Of a DNA stretch of 64,000 nucleotides, positions 35,472 through 47,751 are shown piece after piece (position 1 is the stretch's first letter; each line of letters begins with the position of its first letter). Where the stretch lies: NCBI RefSeq assembly GCF_022605165.1, contig NC_063070.1, forward strand, positions 2,976,001 to 3,040,000, in the 5' to 3' direction. The notes under the pieces were generated by a model, which was given only the letters and a program-made list of their open reading frames with translations, was not told where the DNA came from and ran no database searches. This DNA comes from Purpureocillium takamizusanense (lineage: Eukaryota > Ascomycota > Sordariomycetes > Hypocreales > Ophiocordycipitaceae). The position numbers were made by a program, and so were the translations under genes.

Positions 35472-36421
35472 TTGGCGTTGAAAGGGGGGGGGAGGAGAGT
35501 AGTTTTGGGGGCGAAGCTAGCTGGTCGGATATGGGAGGATGGCCGCGTCTCTTGACTTGAGCGATGGGCGAGGGGAAGCTTTGAAGTTGAATGTCGCCTG
35601 GGCCAGCAATTGATCTGTCATTTCACCTCGAAGACAAAAAAAATCGACGGGCGTTGTTCTCGAAGCGAGACGCGCCTGGCGATTCTGCTACCTACCACCA
35701 CGAGGAGGAACGGACGTCACACGTTTCATTCGCTGTCGTTTCATCCTGTAACCGCACGACCAGCAGGGGAAACATCAGTGCGGACGGAGACACGGACCAG
35801 CCGCCACCGCCACTGTCGAGCCGCTGTGGCGCGAGTGGCTGTGCGCCCAGATCCGAAGCCACAGTGACTTTGTACATTGTACAGGTATTCTGATGTAACT
35901 AGACAGACGCTTGCTCAGAAAGGCAGCTCATTATTTACTACTTTCAGGTCTTAAGGCTTTCGACCGCTCCATCGGCTTTCCAGTCGCATAGCGTTGCGAG
36001 CTCAGTGACGGGCACATAACAATGCACTCCGTACAGTACACGATCAGCCGGCATAGCGAGACGCTGGCGTCGCTGGAAGAGGAAGGCTGTTGGCGAGTTG
36101 ATGGTGCAATCATGCGTCCTGCGCAGCGCAGCGCAACAACAGTGACGCCATTTCATTTCGACATTCGTTCATGTGCCAATCTAGAGGCATCGTCAGATGC
36201 GTCGCCCCAATGTAAATAAGACGCCCACCTCTCCATCCTGTCTTTTGCCCCCCGTTGCGCCCTAACCCCAGCGGCCCTTGGGCTTTACGCTCTCTCCCCT
36301 TCTTCGCCTCTCCGTTCCTGCGAACACCCGTGTATCCCGCCAAAAATCCAAATGACACCCCCGTCCTCTATCCGTCTCCCGCAAAGATCCAAAGCCGCTC
36401 CATACTCGTCATGGGGTCCCA
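35472..36421. other. Intergenic region, about 0.95 kb
   Basis: Lies upstream of the spermidine-synthase-fold gene and downstream of the zinc-cluster regulator. Nothing beyond promoter and 3' UTR sequence is apparent. Confidence 0.55.
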
Positions 36422-38798
36422 TCACACCGGCGTCGCATAGCTGTCCTCCATGTCGTCGTCGCTCGAGTAGTCTGCGCTGCGTGGGCTCTGCACGCTGCTG
36501 ACATCGGCGCTGGGTATGTTGCTGAACCGACCGAGCATGCTGCCGCCGGCAAAGGAGCCAACAAAGGAATTCGGGAATGACGACGGCATCGACGGCGCTG
36601 ACATATCCGCCAGGCTGCCGCTGCGGCTCATCGACGGCTTCTCCGGCAGCTTCTTCAGGAGGCCCGTCGAAATGTCCAGCATGGTCATGGCAAACTCCGT
36701 CAGGTTCCTGTTTTCGCCCGGCTTCGAGCTCACCGACAGCGTCCACCGATACTCGCCCAGCCGCCTCCGGTACCAGTCGGCCTCTTCTCGGCCGGGCGAC
36801 GTCGCCCACAGCAGCGAGCCAAACGTGCCGATGAGGGCAAAGTTTGTCTTGGATGCAAAGTACCAGAAAGAGCTCAGGTGACTGGGCGTCAACCGGTTCA
36901 CAAAGTCCATGGCCGAGATGAGGCGCGCCTTGGCCGCGCTGCGGCAGATGTGCTGAACATAGGGGTCCACCCCAGACGAGTTGGACGCCAGCGACCGAAT
37001 GATTCGCCGGTGGAGTGTGATTTCCGTGGCAAAATATGCCAGGTGGAGGTAGCCGATGCTCGACAGCCTGCTCGTCGTCGTTGCCCGTGACGGCGAGTAG
37101 CTGCTGCTCGAGTACGGCTCGAGGCGGAGCGTGGCCGGCAGCCCGCCGTACCATTCCTTGAGCTTCAGCTGCACGGGCTTGGCCATGGACAGCACCAGGT
37201 GGGTCCCCTGCTGGCCCGCCTCGGAGATCGTGGTGGTCGACTGCAGCGTGTAAAACGTCTCGAGGATCTCGGCCAGGATGCCCGAGAGCTGCACCACCCG
37301 AGTGAACAGGAGCCGTCCCCGCTCAACGTCTTCCTTCTCGTCCTGGTCGTTCTCATCCCACTCGACGTCGGGGAAGTCGTTGGCTGAGAGAGGTCGGACC
37401 CCCCAGTTCGACAAGCAGATATGCGATGGGCGACCGTGGACGAGAGCACCCCACTTGTCCTGCATGTACAACGCCCAAGCAAGTCTCCGCCTCAGGCCCT
37501 TCTCCCACGGTGGGATCTTCCAGTTCGAACAGTCCAGGTGCAGTCCGAGCTCCTGCCCGATGGCAACGAGCTGCGCAGTCGGCGCCCACTGATCGCCCTC
37601 GGGACGTTGCGACAGCAAAAGGCCGGCCTGGATGGTTGACAGCTTTGGCCGGTTCATGGCGTCTGCCAGTGTCTGCCGAATCAACCTCTCGAGCTCTTGC
37701 ACATTTGGCCGAGGCAGGGGGGACAAGTCATCACTCTGCTCCCACCAATTGATGGCCAGAATGTAGACAGCAGCCAAGATCGGAGGCGAGAATTCTCGAT
37801 GCGACCGCTCGTACTTTTCCAGAAACACGTGCTTCTGGATGATCGGAAAGGCTGGATGGACGATCCGGAAGTACAAGTCGATCAATTTCCGTCCATGGGG
37901 TGCGACGACGGCCTCTATGGCGTCGGCGTCCTGGATGATGTGCTCGAAGCCCGGCGTGGCGTGGTCCGGTAACATCAAGAATGTGTCGGTATCGCTGACC
38001 TTGCGGAGAGTGCCCCTAGACAGCAGACTCTCGTCCTGGGGGTCAAAGGTGGACAGGTTGATGAGAGACGGCTCAAAGTCGGTTGTTGGACCAATGTACT
38101 GGCTGTACCGGTCATTCTGGAGGCCCAAGGTCCGCTTGAGCATCGTCGGGCCGCCGACATTGGCCATGTCCTCGAGGAAGGAGCTGCTAGCCGCAGTGCT
38201 CGAGAGGCTCGAGTTTTGAAGTCGCCGGGCAGATATGCCAGGGGAACTGAGACCAGTCACGCGTTAGCTTCACGTGGCGCCATAGGAACGAGCGCCTCGC
38301 CATATCGAATGCTGACGGACATCAGCCTGACAGGCGTGGCAAGCTGTATGTGGGAAGAGTCAGGGGAGATGGCAGCCAGATGATGTTTCGCTGCATCAAA
38401 TCCCAGCAACCGGCTAAAAGATGATAAAAATAAAACACTCACCTTCGCTTCCCTAGTCCTGCGTCGTTGGATGAGTCGCCGTTCAGTTTCCTTTTTCGAG
38501 ACTGCGGACTCGAAGACAATGAGCACTCGGAGCCGTTGGTCTGACAGGGCACACAGCCATCTTCATCATCGCCGAGCACACACTTGGTGCCAGAGAAGCG
38601 GCAGGCCTGGCAGGGTGGGGCCACGGATCCGGAGAAGGACGTGGACTCGGCAGTCTGCAGGCTGGCCGGGCCTATTTCAAAGCGGTGCAGGCTATCCTGG
38701 CGCTGGGGCGGCTGCTCAGGCCGAGGCGGCTTGGGCGCGATGGCTATGGGCGCCGTGCGTTGGACAGTTGCGTTGTGCGCCATTGATGGTAGCAGCAT
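36422..38798 (-). CDS. Zn2Cys6 fungal transcription factor, TamA/Dal81-like
   Basis: Two exons: 38798-38443 and 38246-36422, encoding 726 aa. The intron has a GTGAGT donor and GCTAAC branch site. Cysteines 63, 66, 73, 82, 85 and 92 follow the C-x2-C-x6-C-x8-C-x2-C-x6-C pattern, but the loop between the second and third cysteine is RFSGTK, lacking the usual basic DNA-contact residues. A KRKL basic cluster follows. A fungal_trans domain begins near residue 235 (LIDLYFRIVHPAFPIIQKHVFLEKY) and contains the GRPSHI motif. A weak zinc cluster together with the conserved QYIGPTTDFEPSLI stretch suggests the TamA/Dal81 group, co-activators of nitrogen catabolic genes in which the zinc cluster is dispensable. 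That subgroup call is from memory of the family and moderate. A second ATG at 38783 would shorten it by five residues. Confidence 0.9.
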
Positions 38799-41700
38799 AG
38801 GCGAGCCACGCGAATGCGCACAGGACGATGGCCGTGTGATGGCGTCGGGAGACGCCAGAGCCCCAGCTTCCGTCGGGAGGGGACGGGGGTGGCAGAGCAG
38901 GCCGGTTACCCCAGACGCTCCGGTTTCCCGGTGGTCTGGCGCGGGTCGAGGGGATCAACGGCTGTCAGCGGTGCGAGAGCCTCCTATCGGCTTGCAGATG
39001 TAGGTAAGGAGGTCGGGCCAACCAGGATAGAAACGCGTCAAGCAGTTGGCACGACTGCAGGATACAGTAGAGCACCAATCCAGAAGAGGTTCCAGTAACC
39101 GGGGAGGCTAGCTTCTGGGCGCCGTTATCAGGCCGACAACGGAGGATTGCTATACGTGGATCGAAAAGGGCGCCGATAAGACGAGACGAGACTATCCCGT
39201 GGGGAAAGCTGTGCTTGAGTGGTTGTGACTATGTATTATAAATGGAGAAAAAAAAGAGGCGGCTGTCCGGGGTCTGGCCTGGCCGCCGGGGTCGATTTGA
39301 CAAGACAAGCCTGACTTGCTTGAGCAAACGTGTTGTCGAGGCCGCGCCCTATGATATGGGGCTGTGGACGAGCGGCAAGGGCGCAAGTGAGTGAGCAGGC
39401 AGGATCCTTGGATTCCCGCGGTTGTCGCAAGTCAGGAGTCAAGTCACGACGGCGGCCAGGATGAGATAACCGTGGGTTATCGGCGTCATTGAGCTGGAGG
39501 TGGTTGTCGTCCCTTGGATGGTCTGGCGGAGGGTCCCGTCTGGTAGTAGTAGTAGAAGTAGTAGTAGTAGATGACACGGTTTATAGACGCATGGGGCAGT
39601 GGCGGCGGCGAGAGAGCGGCGTGACGATGTCAACTACGGCAGGGGAGCCGAGACGGGAGGCGATGGAATCTGCAGCGCGGGATAATGGGGCCTGCAAGTG
39701 GCCTGGCCCGTTGCGGTGTGCGAGGCGCAGACGTGTGTCTTATCAGGCGAGAGGAGGGAGAGAACGAGGAGGAGGGAGGGACGGAGGGAGGGAGGGTAAG
39801 AAAAGGAGAGGGAGGCGCGAAGAGCCAGGATGGCCGAGAGAGGGTTTTTTTACAGCCTGTCGTGGTGTCGCGGCCGACTACCAATGGCGGCGCGAGTGTT
39901 GAAAAAGAAGGAACAAAACAGGCAGAGCACTCACCCCGGCGGCGCCAGCAGTGAGGGTGACATGTGCTTTTTTTTCGCGGTTTGGCGGCGGCGTGGTGCT
40001 GTACAGTAAGCTGAGGCGTGCGACAGGCCGCCCGGGCTCCAAATTCCCCAGACTGGGGGGGGGGGCCGCGACCCTCGCTGCCGGATGGAACCCAGGGACC
40101 CCAGCGGCGCCATTAGCGCGCCTCAGGCGGTGGGTGCCACCATCCACAAACTGCCAGTGGAGGTGTGCTGGGCAACCACGCTGGGCAGCTCGTGGGGTGG
40201 AGTTTACCTCATCCATTCCCACCTCACTTTATTGCCCACTGCAGTGACAGGAAAACTTGGTGCCTCGCCCAGGCGCCTGGTGTGCGTACCGGGCAAAGGC
40301 GCCATGGATCTGATGCACGACCAAGTCCCAAGCACGTACCCGAATGGACGGCAGGCACGCCTGGGCAGTCGGAGGGGCGAAAGCGCCACGAGCTGGAGCT
40401 CTCCAGTGCGCAGCGCTGGGCGGGCCTTGGCCGTCTCGCACTTGGCTCCATTCGCAATTCAAGGTGGTATGGACCGCCTTACAGCGCGCCGACTGCCCGC
40501 CATGCTTTCGTCAGCAGCCGCTCTGCCTGCTCGGCGGCTCGCGCGTTCACGCGCAATAGATTCCCAACCGGAAATAGCAAACGACGGTGCTCGTACTAAA
40601 ACGCGGCGGTGACAGGATTTGACTGCGATACCACGCTCGAAACGAAAACTAATATAAGGTACTCGCAGGTAGCGAAAATGGCGCGCGCAAGCCCGCCCAC
40701 CTCTCGAGGCTTATCGCGGCGCACCAGGGCACTGGATTGGACGGATTGGACGGGCGGTCGCCCGCATTGGGCCTCGACGGAGCGCTAAATACAAGCGGTA
40801 CCTGCTGCTCCTGCTGAGCTGTGTAAGGTTGGTAGGTACTGAGGTACTATAGATGGAGGCGATCCCAGGCCACTACTTGTGGTGGGCAGGCCAAAGGGTA
40901 CGGTACCTTTTGCGATCAGGATCCATTTCCTGCGTTCTACTGCCAGTGACAGATGGACGTCACCCAACAACGATGGAGGTGCCCATTCTGCATCCCGGGG
41001 CCCGCCAGGTGGCTCTTTGCCTCGCAAGTTGAATGTTGGCTCCCCTCTGCTAATAGTGCGTGCTGTACGGAGTACTCGCATGTATGTATGTACTAGGTAT
41101 GTATGCAGACAGATTGTGATCAAGTCGGCTCCCGCTGGAGCTCCCCTCAAGCTGTTGGTTTGGCGTTCCATGGTTCCCATGTGCTGCTGTCTTCTCTGCT
41201 TGCTGCCCTGCCTGCCCGGGCTGTGCCTTTGCGGGTTGCGCTTTCCATCTCCGTGCTCACCTTGCCGGCGCCCGGCGCTGAGGTTGGTCGCGGCTGCTCG
41301 ATGGTGCCCGGGTGGCGTCATCGTCATCATCCGAACACGCGCCCCGACCGCTCCTGCCTCACGGCGCCCCGTGTCTCCGCGCGCCCACCACTGCCGTTCA
41401 ACGCCAACCGCCCTGGCCCGCGACGCCCACCGCCCACACACAAGGACTTCTTTCCGGCTGTCTGTCTCCATGCATTGAACCACTCGCGAGCTGAGCTCGT
41501 GTCGCCAACGTCGACCCAAGATGGCTGCCACACGACACCCGGCCAACGTGATCGTCAACCAACCTCGACCGAAGCATAGGATCGGCGTCCGCGGCTGTGC
41601 CGACATAGCATGGCATGGCATGGGCATGGGCATGGGCATGGCTACAGAAAGACGCACCGGCGCCTTGCGCCTCCGTGCCCTGCCCTCGTCGTTCCTCGCC

Positions 41701-43388
41701 AGTTCAGGTCCGTCCCTGCAGTGCAGCCCATATCCCACTTCAGATCAGCGTCGTCCTCCCGCGCCATGCGCCGCCCCTTTGGCCCGAATGGCTGGCTGGC
41801 TGCTCCAGAATCCATCTCGGCGCCGGGCCCTGCAGCGGACCTTATCTTGACGGGACCGACGGACGCACGCGGGGCGGCTCTTATCAGGAGAAAGAAATAC
41901 CTAATGGCAAACGGTGGCCACCGATACGCATACAATACGGCCACAATACCGTTCGGGAGGGAGGGCGGCGCACCACCACCATCCTCCGTTGGACGTGGTA
42001 CCAACTACTTGGGCAGCGCGCCGACGGCCCGCCAAACCGCACCACGAGACCCAGTTTCGCAAAGTACCCGTACTGGCTCGCGACCCTGCCGTTCAACTAT
42101 TACCAAATCGAAAGCCACCCATGTGCCTCTTTCTGCATGGCCCCGCCAAACCTCTAACGTAATGGATCTGAGCCCGCCGAGTCATTCTGCCAGGCCGCGT
42201 CTCGCGTCCCATCCGTTTGTCAAACGACGGAGCCTCGGTGAGGCCAAAGCTCGCACTCGTCTTCCCGTCAAGGAACTTTGGCACGCGCGGGCCAGCCACT
42301 CGACCCCGACTTTATATTAACATGACAAACAGATGCTACCACTGCTGCGACCTGCCCAGCTCAGCTGCTACGCCCGCGAGCCGCTTGCGCGAGTCTTGGC
42401 CCAAGATCGCTTTGCTTCCCAGGATGGCACTGCAGGCGCAATGCCGCCGCCCGTCCTCGGCCAGACGGACCAAGGTTGAACACCGAGGGATGGATCGTGC
42501 CAGGCCTGTCTGCGCGACGAATGTGACGAAACAACAGAATGACCCCGATGGTCCGCTTCTTGGCGCATCACATCGTCCCGACCCTTTGGTTTCTATTTTG
42601 ATAGAGCGCGGCTGAGTGAGCTGTGCGCACACGACAAATATGTGCACGCGACAAGCAACGTTGTAGACGACGTCATAAGAGGCTTGAAAAATATTCGGGA
42701 GGTCGCTCCCAACACTACTACGACGTGCTGCTAGTATGTACGTATGTACAGCACAACCCCTGCAGCATCGTGTGTTTCGAGCGCTGTGGGGTAGTGTCGG
42801 CGGTCGGCCGTGCGTCCTGGCGAGGGGTATCGTGGCCTGCCACCACACTGGAGCCGTGGAACCGACACAGTAGGAGCGCCGCCGAAGCTGCACGACAAAT
42901 GTGGCTGTACTTCGTACTGAGCAGTACGACCCGTGCGTGCCGAAGATGGTAATCATTGCATCGCCGGGCAACCAATTCATGTCCAAAAAGGCAACTTTTT
43001 GGTCGGGCGAGGGCCGCGATGTCCGCTCGGTCTTGTGACACGAGGGCAAGTGGACAGCATTATGTCAAACGACCACGCGACAGGCGACAGATCATCACAT
43101 GATTGCAGGCGAAAATTGGTCATTGATTGCTACGTCAAACTCAGTACAGCAACGCATCGCATGCGCCCTTCCCGCATCGGGCACCGCGCCACGTGAGGGT
43201 ATTCTATGGGGCGAGCGACCGCCGCTACACGTCCACGCTTGGTGTTGTAAGCCTGGACACGGCAGTCTTGATGAACGCCGCAGTCTCAGCAAAACAAAGG
43301 CATACGCCGTGCGCATAGGCTCAACGGGCCCCGTGTGCCGCTGCCTTCAGGCCGATGGTAGCCGACGGGAAATCATGATGCCGCTCTT
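38799..43388. other. Intergenic region, about 4.6 kb
   Basis: Contains the upstream region of the zinc-cluster gene and 3' flank of the GNAT gene. Visible items are a TAG/TAGTAG repeat at 39541-39570, a CATGGG hexamer array at 41608-41642 and GTAC-rich palindromes near 41080 and 42735. The longest frames (minus 40785-41738 and plus 41610-42320) have no domain or convincing composition. No RNA gene was recognised. Confidence 0.55.
41608..41642. repeat. CATGGG/CATGG tandem repeat
   Basis: Two CATGG units followed by four CATGGG units in tandem. Translated on the minus strand this gives only a (MP)n tract, which explains part of a spurious open frame there. Confidence 0.85.
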
Positions 43389-44137
43389 TCACACGCCGTT
43401 GCACGTCGAGGAGGGCGACCACACCATGCATCGCTCTTCGTACGGTTCTGAAAGGTCGGAAGAGCCTCGGCACGGCAGCTTGAGGTGGAACTCGCGAACG
43501 ATCTTGAACCCGAACTTCTGATAGAGGCGCACGGCCTCCATAGTGGCCTCGAGAATGACGCTCATGCCATCAGCCTCTGCACGCTCCAGAACGTGCCCCA
43601 GCAAAGCCGAGGCAATACCACACCCAGCCCATTTCGGATCGGTACAGAGAAATGTTACGTCTGTTGGTAGGTTAGAGGTATGCGCGGAAGGACAGACAGG
43701 CAACTCGCAGACGGTTTTGGACGCGGCCTCTCTCCAATATCAAAGTTTGACTCACGGTAGTACGGTTTCGCGCCCATCGCCTCCCTTCTGGCTCGTTCCG
43801 TCAGTTCACCGTACGAGTCCATAAGCTCAGTGTTGGACGGTTTTGAAAACGATTCGAGGTCTTTGGCAGCAGCCTCGTTGCTGCCGGCTTCGTGCACCAG
43901 CCACTTGATGAAGCCGGCCACCTCGCCGGTTTCCGAGACTCGGGCTACGAGCGTGCCTTTGTTCGCGTCACGGACGTGCTGAAGTGTGTTCCGGGCGAGC
44001 CATCTGTGGAAGTACTTGGCAGCAGCTTCGCCAGGGAATTGCGCTTGCGTGAGGGCGTTGTTCGTCATGGCCTGGAGGTGGACAGTGGAAACGGCCGGGG
44101 CCTGTTCCGGCGTCGGGTCGACAATGTCGAAGGCCAT
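43389..44137 (-). CDS. GNAT-family N-acetyltransferase
   Basis: Two exons: start at 44137 (or 44179)-43756 and 43660-43389. The intron has a GTGAGT donor, a CTAAC branch site and a CAACAG acceptor. From 44137 the protein is 217 aa; from the upstream ATG at 44179 it is 231 aa. I prefer 44137 because MAFDIVDPTPEQA matches how this group normally begins. Motif A is seen as LCTDPKWAGCGIASALLGHVL and motif B as EATMEAVRLYQKFGF, so acetyl-CoA binding is expected. This subgroup of fungal GNATs has no assigned substrate. The acetyl-CoA loop lacks the usual R/Q before GxG. It sits downstream of the tyrosinase on the same strand, with no evidence of a functional link. Confidence 0.86.
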
Positions 44138-44818
44138 TTCGATACCCAGCAGCTGGCCTGAAGGGTGCCTTGGAGTCATGCCTAGTCTCGAGATCTTCAG
44201 GCGCGTTGCGCTCTCGGGGCTGGATGCTCACGTCGCAAGTCGGAGGGGCCGTGGGGAGTTTTTGGGGTTGCGCTGAGGGGAGCGGCGCCGCGGGATGCGG
44301 GCCCGGGCGACCCGCGGCCACCGAAGGCCCACGCCTCCGGACCCGGTGGCTTACCGATGCACCCCAAGGCTTGCCGGTCTTGGCCATTGAGTCGCCGTGC
44401 AGAACGCCATCCACCTCATCGATGACGGTTCGAGGCGTGGAATGCACAGCTTGATCACGCCGACGTTTCAAGGGGCCTACCATTCACAACGGCTGAGCCA
44501 AGGCCCTGATCGAATGGGTGACTCTACTGGTACGACCAAAGCCAAAGCGTCTTGTTACCACCGCGACAACCGCGATTCTACGTCCTACAACTTCGCCTTG
44601 CTTATAAGCACCAACCAACAGTCGTGGAAGTCCGGGCCAATGACACGACCTGGTGTGGCATTCTTGCGCCTCGGCGACGAGCAAGGGACGCATCATGTCC
44701 ATCCATGGCTGTAACAATTTGTACACTTTTCGACCAGACTACATCTAACTCTGGCAATACTGGGCCAACCACGTCAAAGGCAATGATCCCACGCCGTACC
44801 ATGCACTTGAAATTGGAT
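44138..44818. other. Intergenic region between GNAT and tyrosinase
   Basis: About 0.68 kb that should contain the GNAT promoter and tyrosinase 3' UTR. Open frames on both strands are short and without recognisable motifs. Confidence 0.5.
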
Positions 44819-46876
44819 TCAATGACGCCCCGTCACCGTCACTGGCTGCCGGTGCGGTCTCTCGTACCGAGGGAACTCGTCGTCTCGCGCTGAAGGCACA
44901 ACGTCGACATCCTCGAGCTCCATAGCAAGACTTGTCACAGAGCTGAGGTCGATTTTTCTCCCGTCGCGCTGCGGTAGCACAGTCAGCATAGTCACAACCG
45001 AGTAGCTAGCCCAGCAAGCTCTTGGGAATCTCTGTTGTGCTTACAGTTTCGATTTCGACCCGCAGAGCATGCTTGATGAAGTCTGTCGTGTCGTTGACAG
45101 AACTCAGGTGTCTGCCGGCGCCTTGGACGGCCTTGTCGATGGTGAAGCCGCCCTTGACAACGCCGCTCTCAGGCTGCTGCCCAATGACCCAACTACCAGC
45201 GCGCTGGTCGTCGAGGTACACGTTGACGGAGCACGGCCTCTCGACCTGGGTCCTGTCGAGCTGCAGTTTAACAAAGTAGCGCCGGTGAGGCTGGTACTTC
45301 TGCGTCGACTCGTCTCCGGTAGCCCCAAGAGCCTTCGCCGCCGGCGCGCGCGGTCTGGGGCCATAGAGCTGAATGATGGTGCGCGTGGCGTCTTGCTGCA
45401 TCTGCTGAACGCTCTTGGCCCAGAATTCGAGGCCTGGATACGAGTAACCGAAGCTGCCGTACGAGAGGACGGACAGAGACGTGTGGAAAGCGCCCGAAGT
45501 TTGGAAGAAGGGTTCCAGTGGGGATTGGTTGCCGATGGGAGTGTTCTCGCGGGTCGCGAACCGCGATCGGCCCCAGTAAGTGTCGTTGAAGATGGGGCTC
45601 TCCGGGTGCACGGCCTGCCAGTACGCCCAGAGACGGTCGGCGTTGGCGTGGTGAAAGAGGCTGGGCTTGTCAGCGTGGCGTGTTGCCAACGGCCCCGTCT
45701 GAAGAGGACGCGTAACTCACAATAGGGGGTCAAAGGCCGTCAGGTCGACGCTCAAGAACTGTTGTCCGCACGCCGAGTCCCAATGGATGCTATCGTGGAT
45801 CCGCTCCAGCCCGAAGCCCCTCTCACCCGTGGCGAAGCCAGTGAAGTCGTTTTGGGTCGCGAAGGCATCGTACTGGCCTGCGCGTTAGACTGTGATTATG
45901 CTCTATTCCACTGGACAAGTACTCACAACCCACTCCTTGTAGGTGCGGCTCCGCAGAGCATTGTTGGCTGACTCGGGATACCTTGCCGGTGCTGGGCAGC
46001 GCAGGATCCGAGTCCTGCCCCTCACGTCGTCGAAGACGCCGAAGCGGCCTTGCAGCGCGGCAGCCGGGTACCGGTACGTTGCCAGCGGGTTCTCCATGTC
46101 GGCTTCGCGAACGCCGTCGCCATCCGGGATAACGACCTTGACGACGCGCGGGACGGTGGCTTGCGGCACGGCCAGGTCGGCCGCCCAGTCCCAGTAAGGG
46201 ATGCGCAAATTTGCAGCCGCGTTCACATACGAGTCGCGCCACCGGACCGGGTACTCGGCGGCGAGCCGTTGCGCGTGCCTGACGAGCTCTTGCTGCATGT
46301 GGGTTCAGCGAGCTGTTACCATCATCGGCTGCTCGTCAAATTCGCTCACCTCGAACAGTGCGATATATGGACGGTGCCAGCTCGCGAATATCTTCTCCTA
46401 GACTGACCATGAGCGTTGGTCATGTGAGCAAGCTCGACGCCCTGAGGGAAGGGGCTTACACCATGGGGACAGTAGCCGCGCCACCCGTTGGACTGTTCGG
46501 GCCCGGCATTGTTCCACTCGACGTAAGGCTTGCCGTGGATGCCCGCTATCTGGAACCAGGAGCGCTGATCGGACGGATCCATGTCGTACATGGCTCGCAG
46601 GGACCGAAGGAAGAGATGCCTATACCAAGCTCTGGCGCGTTAGATACCAGTCACGATAATGCGGGCTACGCAGGGCTTGGCGGAAAAGACGCGTCCGTAC
46701 CAAGCCGCCCCCCCCCGGGCCTGCATATCATTGATATTGAGACGCAGCGGAACCGGTCCATTTCCCGGGACAGGAGCGCCAGTGACGGGAATGTGTTGCT
46801 GTGCGAGAGCGACTGACGAGGCGGCGACGAGAACGGCAAGGGCCGCGGGCCACAACGTGGAGAGCTTGGGTAACAT
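44819..46876 (-). CDS. Secreted tyrosinase (type-3 copper monophenol oxidase)
   Basis: Seven exons: 46876-46701, 46619-46460, 46397-46350, 46292-45927, 45872-45721, 45660-45045 and 44968-44819, encoding 555 aa. The first about 25 residues are a signal peptide (PAALAVLVAASSVALA). CuA ligands are H87 (GIHG), H111 (CPHG) and H120 (WHRPY); C109 sits where the thioether cysteine is expected. CuB ligands are H276 and H280 (RIHDSIH) plus H304/H305 (FLFHHANADRLW). The enzyme should hydroxylate monophenols and oxidise diphenols to quinones, for pigment or defence. Exon 7 supplies the C-terminal DEFPRY-type end and replaces a premature read-through stop at 45006. The usual GHM segment between the CuB histidines is CGQQFLS. 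Frame and all six ligands are recovered only with this splice pattern. Confidence 0.92.
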
Positions 46877-47734
46877 GTTACAAGCGGACGTAAAGTAGTA
46901 GCAGTAGTATTAGTGGTAGGGAGGGAGCTCGGCGTCTGTCACCTCATGCGGATCAAAGTAGTGCCCTGCGGGAGAGGCGAGGGATCTGAGGGAGACACAT
47001 TATGGCTCTGAGATGGGGAGGCCTTTATATCCATGGCCGACACTGCGCAGTCCCACCGGCAGCACCGGATGCTGACTCTCCACGACAGGATGGGAACCTT
47101 ACACGAACGGCCTGAAGTCGGCGAAGACTGGCATCTGCTGGCAAGGCGCGGCGCATGACCACGGTTCCTAGCAGATTTTAGGCCGTGGCCCGACAACGTA
47201 CGAGATTCAGCTGGAGAAGGACCTTGGGGACTGGACGTGCATCCGAGTCGTTGTATGGAACGGACGACGAGCGAAGGCGCGAGAAAGAGAGGGGAGAGGA
47301 TGATGAAAAGTTCCAATATTTCACGCTGGGGATCCCTGGCAGCTGCGCGATCCGGGGAGGCCGAGCCGATGTTGCAGGACAAAAGGATGGCGAGCGAGGA
47401 GGTGAGGGAGCGAGAAAGGGCCAAGGTAAGGTGGGTAAGGTAAGAGAGACGGCGACAATACGTACGTACATTATACGTACGAACGCGTGGACGAAGGCAG
47501 TGTGAGGAGTCACGATGGCTGCTGCCCCGATGCACGCCCAGCGTATGGACGGCATGGGCACGGGGCATGGAGCCGGGGACGAGAGAAACGACTTGCTTGC
47601 GGCGTTTGGTTGGCTCTGTGGACGATTCGCCGAGGTCCCCCGGTGCCATCGTACAAGATGCAACGGCCTGCTGGCGGTGAACTAGGTCAGGGGCGCGAGG
47701 GGGACCACAAACCACGAGCACCTCAGCATACAAA

Positions 47735-47751
47735 GTACGTACGTACGTACG
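47735..47751. repeat. (GTAC)4 palindromic microsatellite
   Basis: Four consecutive GTAC units, each a palindrome, so the array is self-complementary. It is the longest member of the GTAC/TACGTA motif set seen between genes. Confidence 0.85.

Noticed and set aside
40785..41738. 317-codon minus-strand frame
   Set aside because: Includes an (MP)n tract from the CATGGG repeat and no domain; initiator context unconvincing.
45006..45044. Stop at 45006 as the tyrosinase end
   Set aside because: It lies after a GTAAGC donor; splicing to 44968 restores the family C-terminus.
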